From assembly GCF_006439355.1 (NCBI RefSeq), contig NZ_VFTG01000001.1:248001-312000 (forward strand): a stretch of DNA of 64,000 nt. The letters run 5' to 3'. Shown here piece after piece: positions 54,295 to 61,977 of this stretch. Made by a program: the position numbers and the translations under genes. Below the pieces are notes generated by a model. That model was not told the DNA's origin. It made no database searches and saw only the letters and a list, made by a program, of their open reading frames with translations. Every line of letters starts with the position of its first letter. Positions within the stretch are counted from its first letter, which is position 1. Origin of the DNA: Mesorhizobium sp. B4-1-3. Its GTDB lineage: Bacteria > Pseudomonadota > Alphaproteobacteria > Rhizobiales > Rhizobiaceae.

Positions 54295-55823
54295 TCGGCG
54301 GCCTCCTGGCGCTCGACGCCGGCCATGAGCAAGCCAAGCTCGCCTTCGGTCGCGTCCGGGCCGCGCTCGCCGACGACACGGCCCGCGAACATCACCAGGA
54401 TGCGGTCGGAGAGCGAGCGGATCTCGTCGAGCTCGACCGAGACCACCAGCACTGCCTTGCCCTGGTCGCGCATGGCGATCAGCCGCTTGTGGATGAATTC
54501 GATCGCGCCGACGTCGACGCCGCGCGTCGGCTGGCCGACGATCAGCACGCCGGGATCCTGCTCCATCTCCCTGGCCAGCACGATCTTCTGCTGGTTGCCA
54601 CCGGAGAAATTGGCTGTCTTCAGCCGCGGATTGCCGGGGCGGATGTCGTATTTCTCGATCTTGTCCTTCGCGTCGGCCATGATGGCGTCGATGTCGAGGA
54701 ACGGCCCCTTCAGATAGCGCTCGTCGTCATGATAGCCGAGGATCGAATTCTCGTTCTCCTCGAAGGCGAGCACCAGCCCGACATGGTGGCGGTCCTCGGG
54801 CACATGGGCGAGCCCGCGGTCGCGCAATTCGCCGGGATCGGCCTTGCCGGTGAGATCGATCGGCTTGCCCTCCAGCATCACCTCGCCGGAGACCGCATGC
54901 CGGATGCCGGAGATCGCTTCGAGCAGTTCCGACTGGCCGTTGCCGGCAACGCCGGCGATGCCGACGATCTCGCCGCCGCGCACGTCGAAGGAGACATTGT
55001 CGACCATGGTGACGCCGCGCTGGTCCTTCACCGTCAGGTTCCTGACCGAGAGCCTTATCGCGCCGGCTTCCGACTGGCCCTTCTCGACCCGGAGCAGCAC
55101 GCGCCGGCCGACCATCAGCTCGGCCAACTCGCCGACCGTGGTTTCCTTGGTCACCCGGGTCGCCACTATCGTGCCCTGTCGCATCACCGAAACCGTGTCG
55201 GTGATCGCCATGATCTCGCGCAGTTTATGGGTGATCAGGACAATCGTTTTTCCTTGATCCTTCAATTGCTTGAGGATGCGGAAGAGGTGGTCGGCCTCGG
55301 CCGGCGTCAACACGCCCGTCGGCTCGTCTAGGATCAGGATCTCGGCGCCGCGATAGAGTGCCTTGAGGATTTCGACACGCTGCTGCAGGCCAACCGGCAG
55401 CTCCTCGATGACGGCGTCGGGATCCACCTCGAGGCCGTATTCGCGCTCCAGCCGGTCGAGCTCCGAGCGCGCCTTGGCAATGCTGCTCTTCAGCAGCGCA
55501 TCGTTCTCGGCGCCGAGGATGACATTTTCCAGCACTGTGAAATTGTCGACCAGCATGAAATGCTGATGCACCATGCCGATGCCCAGCGCGATGGCGTCGT
55601 TGGATGTGTTGATCGACACCGGCTTGCCGCCAACGCGGATTTCGCCGCTGTCGGCTTGGTAGAAGCCGTAGAGGATCGACATCAGCGTCGACTTGCCGGC
55701 GCCGTTCTCGCCGACAATGCCGTGGATGGTGCCGCGCGCGACTTCCAGGTTGATGTCGCGGTTGGCGCGCACGGCGCCAAAACTCTTGTTGATGCCTATA
55801 AGCTCGATTGCGGCTTGCGCCAT
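54291..55823 (-). CDS. ABC transporter ATP-binding protein, nucleoside importer (NupO type)
   Basis: A 510-residue tandem ATPase. Domain one (1-240) has GENGAGKSTLM, the signature VGLQQRVEILKALY and ILILDEPTGVLTPAEA; domain two (255-505) has GVAGNGQSELLEAI in place of a canonical Walker A, FSGGNQQKIVLAREM and VLIVGQPTRGVDVGA. This asymmetry is usual for ribose/nucleoside importers. First of the three importer genes; the binding protein is separate, at 57392-58381. Confidence 0.93.
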   Translation of the reverse strand: MAQAAIELIGINKSFGAVRANRDINLEVARGTIHGIVGENGAGKSTLMSILYGFYQADSGEIRVGGKPVSINTSNDAIALGIGMVHQHFMLVDNFTVLENVILGAENDALLKSSIAKARSELDRLEREYGLEVDPDAVIEELPVGLQQRVEILKALYRGAEILILDEPTGVLTPAEADHLFRILKQLKDQGKTIVLITHKLREIMAITDTVSVMRQGTIVATRVTKETTVGELAELMVGRRVLLRVEKGQSEAGAIRLSVRNLTVKDQRGVTMVDNVSFDVRGGEIVGIAGVAGNGQSELLEAISGIRHAVSGEVMLEGKPIDLTGKADPGELRDRGLAHVPEDRHHVGLVLAFEENENSILGYHDDERYLKGPFLDIDAIMADAKDKIEKYDIRPGNPRLKTANFSGGNQQKIVLAREMEQDPGVLIVGQPTRGVDVGAIEFIHKRLIAMRDQGKAVLVVSVELDEIRSLSDRILVMFAGRVVGERGPDATEGELGLLMAGVERQEAAE

Positions 55824-55946
55824 GCAGCCTGTCCCACTCGTTATTTTTTTATCGCTTGGTAAAAACGCCTAGCATGATGCCCCGCTTATGCCAATCGGCC
55901 GTTCACTCTCGACAAATCCCCGCGCCCTTGTCAATTTCGAACCTGA

Positions 55947-55992
55947 GCAGGTTCCGCAAAAGCGTCCCAACGGTTTTGCGATCGGACCCTGC
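55947..55992 (+). repeat. Hairpin repeat of variant family C
   Basis: Outer arms GCAGGTTCC and GGACCCTGC pair with one mismatch; inner arms are GCAAAA and TTTTGC. The layout equals the first hairpin of families A and B although the bases differ. The 359-base spacer at 55824-56182 holds this, the B1 repeat and, near 55840, an AT-rich stretch that may be the importer promoter. Confidence 0.5.
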
Positions 55993-56044
55993 GAGAACCA
56001 CAGAGCATGAGCAGCTAGTCGTGGGCATCCCATGAATATCTGCC

Positions 56045-56146
56045 TAGAGCATGATCCCGAAAAGTGGGAACCGGTTTTCGGAGAAGATCATGCTCCAACG
56101 AAGAATTAGATCGTGTCGGCGATTCAACGAAACGCCATCACGATCT
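56045..56146 (+). repeat. Two-hairpin intergenic repeat, family B, copy 1
   Basis: First hairpin: AGAGCATGATC and GATCATGCTC outside, CCGAAAA and TTTTCGG inside. Second hairpin: GATCGTG and CACGATC. This is a dispersed repeat frequent in Mesorhizobium-type genomes as I recall. A second copy is at 61805. Confidence 0.8.
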
Positions 56147-56182
56147 GGGTGAAGGCTTCACATTCGCAAGGGGCGGTTTTGC

Positions 56183-56392
56183 ATGGCTATGCCTGACGAT
56201 CGGCTGACGACGCTCGAAATCCGCGCCGCCGAGCAGGAAAAGACCATCGAGGAACTGTCCGGCCAGATCGCCGAGCAGTGGAAGGTGATCGAACGCATGG
56301 AGCGCAAGCTCGCCGCCCTGACGGACCGGTTCCTGGAGTTGGAGGAGCAGACCGCACCCGATGTTCCGGTGACCAAGCCGCCGCATTGGTGA
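56183..56392 (+). CDS. slyX: SlyX family protein
   Basis: A 69-residue coiled-coil protein. Heptads run through LTTLEIRAAEQEKTIEELSG and WKVIERMERKLAALTDRFLE, and the tail PPHW is the SlyX hallmark. Function in the family is unclear. It lies between the nucleoside importer and a frameshifted anti-sigma-like gene. Confidence 0.88.
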   Translation: MAMPDDRLTTLEIRAAEQEKTIEELSGQIAEQWKVIERMERKLAALTDRFLELEEQTAPDVPVTKPPHW

Positions 56393-56414
56393 GACGCCAT
56401 GGGGGAAGATGGCC

Positions 56415-56821
56415 ATGTCCAGTGAAAGCGACCGTGTCGCCAGGGCCGGCGACTATGTCTTTGGCCTGATGAACGACAGGGAACGCGCCCGCGCCGAGCG
56501 CGACCTTCAGGTCGATCCCGCCTTTCGCGACACGGTGCTGCGGCTGGCCGAACGCTTGCGCGCCTTCGATCCAGCGGTATCCGAAGGGCGCGACAACCGC
56601 TGGAGCTGGTCACGCAACGCCTTGCCGAACTGCCGCAGATGCAGACGCGGCTGGCCGCCGTCGCCGCTCCCGGGACGGAAACACCGCCGCCGATGATCCA
56701 CCGGCTCGAGCGCAAGCCCTATGGCGTCGGCCTGCACTCGCTTGGCGGCAGGCTTGGCTTCGTCATCGCGCTTGCCTTGGTGGCCGCCTTTGCGCTCGGC
56801 TATCTCGCCGGCACGCTTTAA
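56415..56821 (+). pseudogene. Anti-sigma factor-like membrane protein, broken by a frameshift
   Basis: The first part reads RAGDYVFGLMNDRERARAER, D-P-A-F-R-D-T-V and RLAERLRAFDPA, the usual N-terminal region of short anti-sigma (RskA-like) proteins. Near 56580 the sense shifts to another frame, which continues QPLELVTQRLAELPQM and ends with one helix, FVIALALVAAFALGYLAGTL, to a stop at 56821. Together about 135 codons make one protein; as read, the first frame ends in an Arg-rich nonsense tail at 56696. ATG 56415 follows GGGGGA by eight bases. A sequencing error is the alternative. Confidence 0.6.
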
Positions 56822-56822
56822 A

Positions 56823-56876
56823 AGCAATTCCAGAAAAGTGCCGGCGGCTTTCCGTCCGAAATTGCGTCAAAGCAAA
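56823..56876 (+). repeat. Intergenic repeat, family A, copy 5 (first hairpin only)
   Basis: GCAATTCC...GAAATTGC with one mismatch and inner GAAAAG/CTTTCC. The second hairpin is missing. It lies directly after the stop of the anti-sigma-like gene, and its end contains the stop codon of the GNAT gene on the other strand. Confidence 0.7.
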
Positions 56877-57324
56877 GACTTCGACATCAGAAGCGTCGGC
56901 GCGCCGACCTGCTCGAAAGTCTCGACTGCCGACCATCCGAGCGCTTCGTAAAACCCGCGCGCTTGCCAGGTGTAGAGGTAGAGCGTGCCGATGCCGGCCG
57001 ACGCGGCATGGGCCTCGACGGTTCTGACCAGCGCCGTGCCGACACCCCCGCCTCGATAGGTTTCCTCGACGACCAGACCGGCCAACCATGGCGTCAAATC
57101 GTGCGGCGAGTCGATCTCGTGCGAACGAGCAGGCAGCTCCCGATCGGCCGGCCACGCTGGCGGGCAACGAAAGCCGCCTCGAACCCATCGCCGGCGATCA
57201 GCCCGCGCAGCCCGGCCATGTCTTCGTCGAGCGTCCGATCCGTGCCCTCGAAGAAAGCTTTGACCCGAAGCCGCGCCATTTGTTCGATGTCGTCCTCGGC
57301 CATCGCTTCGATTATCGGCCTCAT
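56867..57324 (-). pseudogene. GNAT family acetyltransferase, broken by a frameshift
   Basis: The N-terminal frame from ATG 57324 reads MRPIIEAMAEDDIEQMARLR and G-R-P-I-G-S-C-L-L-V, then meets TGA. The next frame continues H-E-I-D-S-P-H-D-L-T-P-W then LAGLVVEETYRGGGVGTALV (acetyl-CoA loop) and QARGFYEALGWSAVE. One base appears lost near 57117. Joined, the two parts give a normal N-acetyltransferase of about 152 residues. GGAG is eight bases before ATG 57324. Confidence 0.65.
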
Positions 57325-57343
57325 CGCCATGTCTCCAAAATGA

Positions 57344-57369
57344 AACCGCCGGGCCATGGCCCGGCGGTT
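57344..57369 (-). terminator. Terminator-like palindrome after the nucleoside-binding protein gene
   Basis: AACCGCCGGGCC and GGCCCGGCGGTT form a perfect twelve-base stem with two central bases; on the reverse strand TTTCATTTT follows. It lies 23 bases after the binding-protein stop. Confidence 0.7.
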
Positions 57370-57391
57370 CAAAGCTTGGTTCAACTGCCGA

Positions 57392-58381
57392 TCAATACGG
57401 GCAATTGTTGTCGGCGGTGTAGTCGTGCACCTGCACCTTGCCGGCGATGATGTCGGCCTTGGCCTTTTCGACGGCCGCCTTCATCTCGTCGGTCACCAGC
57501 GCCTTGTTGTTGTCGTCCATGGCATAGTCGACCCCGCCTTCCTTGAGGCCGAGATTCTGGACGCCGCCCTTGAAGGTGCCGTTCTTGCCGTCCATGAAGG
57601 CGTTGTAGACGGCGACGTCGACACGCTTCATCATCGAGGTCAGCACCTTGCCGGGCTGAAGGCCGTTCTGGTTGGAATCGACGCCGATGCCGAGCTTGCC
57701 GGCATCCGCCGCGGCCTGCAGCACGCCGACGCCGGTGCCGCCGGCGGCGGCATAGACCACGTCGGCGCCCTGGTCGATCTGCGTCTTGGCGATCTCGCCG
57801 CCCTTGGTCGGGTCGTTCCAGGCGGCCGGCGTGTCGCCGGTCATGTTCTGGATGACGTCGGTCGCGCCGGCCGACTTGGCGCCGCCGACATAGCCGCATT
57901 CGAACTTGCGGATCAGCGGGATGTCCATGCCGCCGACGAAGCCGACCTTCTTCGACTTCGACGCCATCGCCGCCAGGATGCCGACGAGGTAGGAGCCTTC
58001 ATTCTCCTTGAATACCAGCGAGCGGACATTGGGCAGGTCGACGGCATCGTCGATGATGGCGAAATTCAGGTCGGGATAATCTTTCGCAACCGCTTTCAGC
58101 GCGTCTTCCCAGGCAAAGCCCGCCATGACGATCGGGTTGCGGCCGTCCTCGGCGAAGCGGCGCAACGCCTGCTCGCGCTGCGAGGCGTTGGAGACCTCGA
58201 ATTCGACATAAGCCACGCCGGTTTCGGCCTTGAACTTCTCGGCGCCGTGATAGGCGGCCTCGTTGAAGGATTTGTCGAACTTGCCGCCGAGATCGTAGAG
58301 GATGGCCGGCTGCACATCCGCGGCGAAAGCCGGAAGAACCATTGCGGTTGCGGCCAGAAGGCCGAGAACGATACGTTTCAT
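57392..58381 (-). CDS. BMP family nucleoside-binding protein
   Basis: A 329-residue periplasmic protein of the Bmp/PnrA family. The signal peptide is MKRIVLGLLAATAMVLPAFA with cleavage at about 20. The mature part has GGKFDKSFNEAAYHGAEKF, VMAGFAWEDALKAVAKDYP and VGFVGGMDIPLIRKFECGYV, the ligand-site pieces of purine nucleoside binders. No lipobox Cys, so it is soluble. It is the likely receptor of the NupOPQ-type importer, though 1.5 kb of other genes lie between. ATG 58381 is taken over an upstream in-frame GTG. Confidence 0.9.
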   Translation of the reverse strand: MKRIVLGLLAATAMVLPAFAADVQPAILYDLGGKFDKSFNEAAYHGAEKFKAETGVAYVEFEVSNASQREQALRRFAEDGRNPIVMAGFAWEDALKAVAKDYPDLNFAIIDDAVDLPNVRSLVFKENEGSYLVGILAAMASKSKKVGFVGGMDIPLIRKFECGYVGGAKSAGATDVIQNMTGDTPAAWNDPTKGGEIAKTQIDQGADVVYAAAGGTGVGVLQAAADAGKLGIGVDSNQNGLQPGKVLTSMMKRVDVAVYNAFMDGKNGTFKGGVQNLGLKEGGVDYAMDDNNKALVTDEMKAAVEKAKADIIAGKVQVHDYTADNNCPY

Positions 58382-58513
58382 GTGATCCACACCCTGTCGG
58401 TTATTTTTTCCGTTTTTGCACCGCCTGCCCGCCCGGCTCTCCGGCAGGCTGGCGACGTCAGGCAGGAAGTGTTTTTCCCCTCCCGCTCGCGGTCAATCTG
58501 GCACGGCGCGAAA

Positions 58514-58534
58514 CAAAATTCACGTGGAATTTTG
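58514..58534. promoter_or_regulatory. 21-bp dyad upstream of the nucleoside-binding protein gene
   Basis: CAAAATTC and GAATTTTG are exact complements around ACGTG, 133 bases before the ATG at 58381. The symmetry and AT-rich arms in GC-rich surroundings suggest a repressor operator for the importer binding protein. Confidence 0.45.
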
Positions 58535-58588
58535 ACCTGTTGGAAAAAGCGGTTACCGGCGGTTGGGCTCGGCGCCTTCGCCGCATCC

Positions 58589-58617
58589 TTCCGTCTGCGA
58601 TTGCGTCAAAACAAGAG
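58589..58617 (+). repeat. Fragment of intergenic repeat, family A, copy 6
   Basis: TTCCGTCTGCGATTGCG followed by TCAAAACAAGAG matches the middle of family A (TTCCGTCCGGAATTGCG, TCAAAACAAAG) with a few changes. Both flanks are lost. It lies just before the stop of the membrane gene at 58621. Confidence 0.5.
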
Positions 58618-58620
58618 CCT

Positions 58621-58947
58621 TCACGGGCTTGGAGCGAATTGCGCGCCGCGGCGCCTGCGCCGGTAACCGATGGCGTAGAGCAGGAAGGCAAGCACCGCGA
58701 ACACCGCGAAACCGGGCTGCGCGAGCACCCAGGCGACGACGCCATCCCAGACCAGCGGACTGGCCTTGGCGCGCACGAAAGTCTCGAAGGCCGCGCGGGT
58801 ATCCGGCGAAACCGCCAGCCAGCTTGCGTTGAGCGGCGTCATCACCAGCGAGGAGGCGGCGACCGAGCGTGTCGTGTCGATCACCGCCATGATGACGGCA
58901 ATCGACAGCGCAACCATGGCAGCCAGCCGAAAGATAAAACGCAACAT
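58621..58947 (-). CDS. Small membrane protein of unknown function
   Basis: A 108-residue protein with two helices: FIFRLAAMVALSIAVIMAVI at residues 3-22 and WVLAQPGFAVFAVLAFLLYA at about 73-92, ending in an Arg-rich cytoplasmic tail (GYRRRRRG). The loop between contains DTTRSVAASSLVMTPL, which looks conserved in rhizobia as I recall, but I know no function. GGGGAGAG precedes ATG 58947. Confidence 0.7.
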   Translation of the reverse strand: MLRFIFRLAAMVALSIAVIMAVIDTTRSVAASSLVMTPLNASWLAVSPDTRAAFETFVRAKASPLVWDGVVAWVLAQPGFAVFAVLAFLLYAIGYRRRRRGAQFAPSP

Positions 58948-59030
58948 CGACGCTCTCCCCGGGAACGCTCCGTCTACCCCGCAACCGACATAGAGCTTGC
59001 GTGGTTCCCGCGCAATCGCGGGCCGTGAAA

Positions 59031-59726
59031 TTAGCGAGCCCGCGCCGGCCTGCGCCGGTTCACCCGCCAGATGGCGAAGATGCCGCCGGCGATTACGCCG
59101 ACGATCAGCCCGCCCAGGCCCACGAAAGCGGCGAAAAACCCGCAGGCGCCCTCGAAACAGCTCATATGCGTCAACTCGGCGATCAGCGAACCGGCGAAAA
59201 ACCCGCCGAATGCGCCGACTGCGCCGCCAAGGATGATGCCGAGCAGCGCGGCAAGGATCGAGACAAAGACCGGCGGCCGCTCGGTCTCCGGATTGGCATA
59301 GACGGTCTCGGACCCCGCGCCGTTGCGCAGAAGGTAAATGCAGAGCAGGCCGATGGCGATCTCGGCCACGGTGAAGCCCAGCGCCTCGACCGAGAAGACG
59401 AAGGCATAGGACACATAGGCCTGGCGCAGGATGAGCCAGATGATGATGGCGATCTGCCAGATCGTGTAATGGCGCGGGAAGCGGGCCGAGCGGTTGAAGG
59501 CAAGGCCAAGCAGGTACAATCCCCACAGGATGGTGACCACGCCGCCGGTCAAGCCGCCATAGACGAGCAGGAATGCATTTTCCGGCAGGTTGAAATCGCC
59601 GATCAGCCGCCAGTTTGCGATCAGGCCGTAGGCCGACAGCCCCATGACGATGAGGAGCCAGGCCACCGGGATCAAGGAAAGCCCGCTGTCAGGCCGCCCC
59701 GCGGGTTGCCGGTCGATCGATGCCAT
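59031..59726 (-). CDS. Membrane protein, DUF2569-like
   Basis: A 231-residue protein with seven or so hydrophobic segments. Residues 20-150 (WLLIVMGLSAYGLIANWRLI, then YGGLTGGVVTILWGLYLLGL and FPRHYTIWQIAIIIWLILRQ) resemble the DUF2569 membrane family. A second part (LGIILGGAVGAFGGFFAGSL and VGLGGLIVGVIAGGIFAIWR) is Gly-rich with the pair of Cys in MSCFEGACG. No function known. Repeats A7 lie just upstream. Confidence 0.65.
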   Translation of the reverse strand: MASIDRQPAGRPDSGLSLIPVAWLLIVMGLSAYGLIANWRLIGDFNLPENAFLLVYGGLTGGVVTILWGLYLLGLAFNRSARFPRHYTIWQIAIIIWLILRQAYVSYAFVFSVEALGFTVAEIAIGLLCIYLLRNGAGSETVYANPETERPPVFVSILAALLGIILGGAVGAFGGFFAGSLIAELTHMSCFEGACGFFAAFVGLGGLIVGVIAGGIFAIWRVNRRRPARAR

Positions 59727-59750
59727 GCCAGGACGATGCCCCTCGCCCAA

Positions 59751-59799
59751 GCAGTTCCAGGAAAAGCATATCGCGGCTTCCATCAGGAACTGCGAAAAA
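59751..59799 (+). repeat. Intergenic repeat, family A, diverged copy 7a
   Basis: GCAGTTCC and GGAACTGC replace GCAATTCC/GGAATTGC; both arms changed so that pairing is kept. Inner GGAA/TTCC also pairs. Confidence 0.6.
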
Positions 59800-59807
59800 C
59801 TGAACCG

Positions 59808-59863
59808 GCAACTCCAGGGAAAGCTCGCAACCGCTCCAACCGGAATTGCATGAAAACAAAGAA
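59808..59863 (+). repeat. Intergenic repeat, family A, diverged copy 7b
   Basis: GCAACTCCAGGGAAAG to CCGGAATTGC plus ATGAAAACAAAG matches family A, with one unpaired position in the outer stem. Between this and the tRNA (59864-60189) I see no gene; a weak tRNA-like stretch is at 60079-60110. Confidence 0.55.
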
Positions 59864-60189
59864 TTCGGGCAGTCGACAGCCGCGCGGAACCGAAGTCAAG
59901 CACAGCCAGCCGGAGGCGGCCGGCCTGTGCACATCATTCGAACGCATCACCCTCTTCCGGACCCGGCTCCTGCAGCCATCCACGGCAAAAGCCTTTGCAA
60001 TGCCATTATGGCTTGGCATTCGCTTTCGGATCGACTAGATGAGCCCCGCGCCTGTTTGCCTAGACGGCTATGGGCGCAGGGAAGGGTTGCCTGCCGGTTG
60101 AAGGCACACCACATATCCGTTGAGGACTTCCCATGGGAGCATCTCCCCAACCCGCGCGGCGAGACCGGCCGACGCGAGATGTCAAGGAC

Positions 60190-60279
60190 GGAGAGGTGGC
60201 CGAGTGGTTGAAGGCGCACGCCTGGAAAGTGTGTTTACGGGAAACCGTAACGCGGGTTCGAATCCCGCTCTCTCCGCCA
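60190..60279 (+). tRNA. tRNA-Ser (anticodon GGA)
   Basis: Starts GGAGAGG, pairs with the end TCTCTCC, followed by discriminator G and encoded CCA. The D arm is GCCGAGTGGTTGAAGGC, the anticodon stem CACGC/GTGTG with loop CTGGAAA, so the anticodon is GGA for UCC and UCU codons. The long variable arm (TTACGG/CCGTAA around GAAA) proves the class II serine type; the T arm is GCGGGTTCGAATCCCGC. No integrase or attachment-site repeat is next to it. Confidence 0.97.
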
Positions 60280-60399
60280 GTCTCGCATCGGGGGCCTAAG
60301 GCGCTGAATAAGTGCTTTTGTGGCCGTGGCCAACGGCGGGCCCGCGCGCCGGAACCGACTGCGTCGCTACGACGCCGCTCGATTGGCAAAGCCCCCACC

Positions 60400-60609
60400 T
60401 CAGTCACCACGTTCGACCCGACGATATTTGAAACGATCGCGCACGAATTTGTTGAAGAATCGCCCTTTTGAGGACGCTTCCTTGAAACCCGAATAAATCT
60501 TGGGCCCGACACCCTCGTAGTCGTAGCGCTCGCCGCTTGGAACAAACCACACGGAAAGAATCCGCCTCGACGGATCGTAGCGAATGTTCTGGATCGCGGT
60601 GGAAGGCAT
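60400..60609 (-). CDS. KTSC domain protein
   Basis: A 69-residue protein of the KTSC type: MPSTAIQNIRYDPSRRILSV, the loop YDYEGVGPKIYSGFKEASSK and GRFFNKFVRDRFKY. KTSC is the domain found at the end of some lysyl-tRNA synthetases and as a stand-alone protein, often phage-related, with unknown function. ATG 60609 follows AGGA. It diverges from the AlkB-like gene. Confidence 0.85.
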   Translation of the reverse strand: MPSTAIQNIRYDPSRRILSVWFVPSGERYDYEGVGPKIYSGFKEASSKGRFFNKFVRDRFKYRRVERGD

Positions 60610-60712
60610 ATACCGACATCCTGCTTCCAACTCTCAATCCGCAGCGCGCTGCCAGGTTCCGCGGTGTGGGGACCGGCCTTGCACGGCTGTTGCGATTGCC
60701 TATCTGAGCCGC

Positions 60713-61324
60713 ATGTCATCAGCCAAAAGCCGAACCACGGGGAGCTCCTTCCAGGGCGACCTCTTCGGCGCGCCCGCAAGCCCGCCGACCGTGCCCGAAG
60801 GCTTCTCCTACCAGCCGGACCTGATCGCCCGCGAAGAGGAGCGCGAACTGGTTCGTCATATTCAGGACCTGGATTTCAAGCCGTTCGATTTCCACGGCCA
60901 TCTTGCCAACAGGCAGGTCGTCGGTTTCGGCCTGCGCTATGACTATGAGCGCCGCCAGGTGCTCGAAGCGCCGCCGATTCCGGACTTCCTGCTGCCGCTT
61001 CGCGCCAACGTCGCCGCCTTCGCGGGCGTCCCGGCAAGGGAATTCGTGCAAGTGCTGATCAACGAGTATCGCCCGGGCGCTGGCATAGGCTGGCACCGGG
61101 ACAAGCCGCATTTCGAGCTCGTGGCGGGCGTTTCCCTGCTGGCACCATGCAGCTTCCGGCTGCGCCGCAGGAATGGCGCGTCATGGGACCGTGAAACGAT
61201 CGAGGTCGAGCCCAGGTCCGTCTATCTCATGGCCGGGCCGGCGCGGAACGAGTGGGAGCACTCTATCCCGCCTGTCGAACACCATCGCTATTCGGTGACG
61301 CTGCGGACGATGCGGGCTCTTTGA
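60713..61324 (+). CDS. AlkB-like 2-oxoglutarate/Fe(II) dioxygenase
   Basis: A 203-residue dioxygenase. Iron ligands are H-x-D in IGWHRDKPHFELV and the distal His in WEHSIPPVE; RYSVTLRTM gives the Arg for 2-oxoglutarate. NEYRPGAGIGWH and SVYLMAGPARNEWEHS match the AlkB family. It may repair alkylated DNA or RNA. No ada or other repair gene is next to it. ATG 60713 has a weak ribosome site. Confidence 0.87.
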   Translation: MSSAKSRTTGSSFQGDLFGAPASPPTVPEGFSYQPDLIAREEERELVRHIQDLDFKPFDFHGHLANRQVVGFGLRYDYERRQVLEAPPIPDFLLPLRANVAAFAGVPAREFVQVLINEYRPGAGIGWHRDKPHFELVAGVSLLAPCSFRLRRRNGASWDRETIEVEPRSVYLMAGPARNEWEHSIPPVEHHRYSVTLRTMRAL

Positions 61325-61406
61325 GCAGCCGCACCGGCAGCCATCCGGGAACCATCGCCTGACCCCGGGGTTGTGTCGTCAGATTTCGACATCGAAAGGA
61401 AAGACG

Positions 61407-61802
61407 ATGCGTATGTTGACGATGGTCCTGACGCTGTCGGCAATGGCATTGGCGCAGCCGGCTTCCGCTCAACGCGCCTATCCGCAGCCGCCGCAAATCC
61501 CGCCCCCTGCCCAGGAGCCCATTCCCAGCCAGCCCCAGCCCGGCCAGGATGGTGCCGCCCAGAATGTCACCAATATCGTCGTGGTGGCGATGGAAGACCT
61601 GCCTGCGGAAGTGAAGGCGCAGGCCGAAGCCATAGTCACGAGGACGACCGCCAAGGAACTGGCCAAGTTGCAAAGCTCGGTCGAAGCCTCGCCGGAGGCG
61701 ACGTCGGTCCTGCATGCGAACGGGCTGAATTCCTCGCAGGTCGTCGCCGCCAACATCGACGGCGACGGCACGCTGACGCTGATCATCCAGACGACGGCAT
61801 GA
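61407..61802 (+). CDS. Exported Pro-rich protein of unknown function
   Basis: A 131-residue protein. The signal peptide is MRMLTMVLTLSAMALAQPASA, cleaved near residue 22. Residues 23-50 are Pro/Gln-rich (YPQPPQIPPPAQEPIPSQP), followed by a compact part with VTNIVVVAMEDLPAEVKAQ and a final strand GDGTLTLIIQTTA. I know no family. AAAGGAAAG precedes ATG 61407. Repeat B2 begins just after its stop. Confidence 0.7.
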   Translation: MRMLTMVLTLSAMALAQPASAQRAYPQPPQIPPPAQEPIPSQPQPGQDGAAQNVTNIVVVAMEDLPAEVKAQAEAIVTRTTAKELAKLQSSVEASPEATSVLHANGLNSSQVVAANIDGDGTLTLIIQTTA

Positions 61803-61804
61803 CC

Positions 61805-61910
61805 TAAAGCATGTCTCCCGAAAGTGGGAACCGGTTTCGGGACAAAGACATGCGTAAAATCAAGAACCTAAAGCGCAGGGAGCGAATCTGAAAGATCGCG
61901 ACGCGCTTTA
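61805..61910 (+). repeat. Two-hairpin intergenic repeat, family B, copy 2
   Basis: First hairpin AAAGCATGTCT...AGACATGC with inner CCCGAAA/TTTCGGG; second hairpin TAAAGCGC and GCGCTTTA, a perfect pair. Second bases differ from copy B1 but the layout is the same. Ends 67 bases before nuoD. Confidence 0.75.
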
Positions 61911-61977
61911 GGGCCATGACCCGGCCGAACGGCGGCCGGCGGGCCGCGGTTCGATCCTCACTCTTGCGGAGGCCGTC

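Noticed and set aside
60190..60279. tRNA-Ser as an integration site of a mobile island
   Set aside because: No integrase, no direct repeat of the tRNA 3' end and no transfer genes are found up to the window edge.
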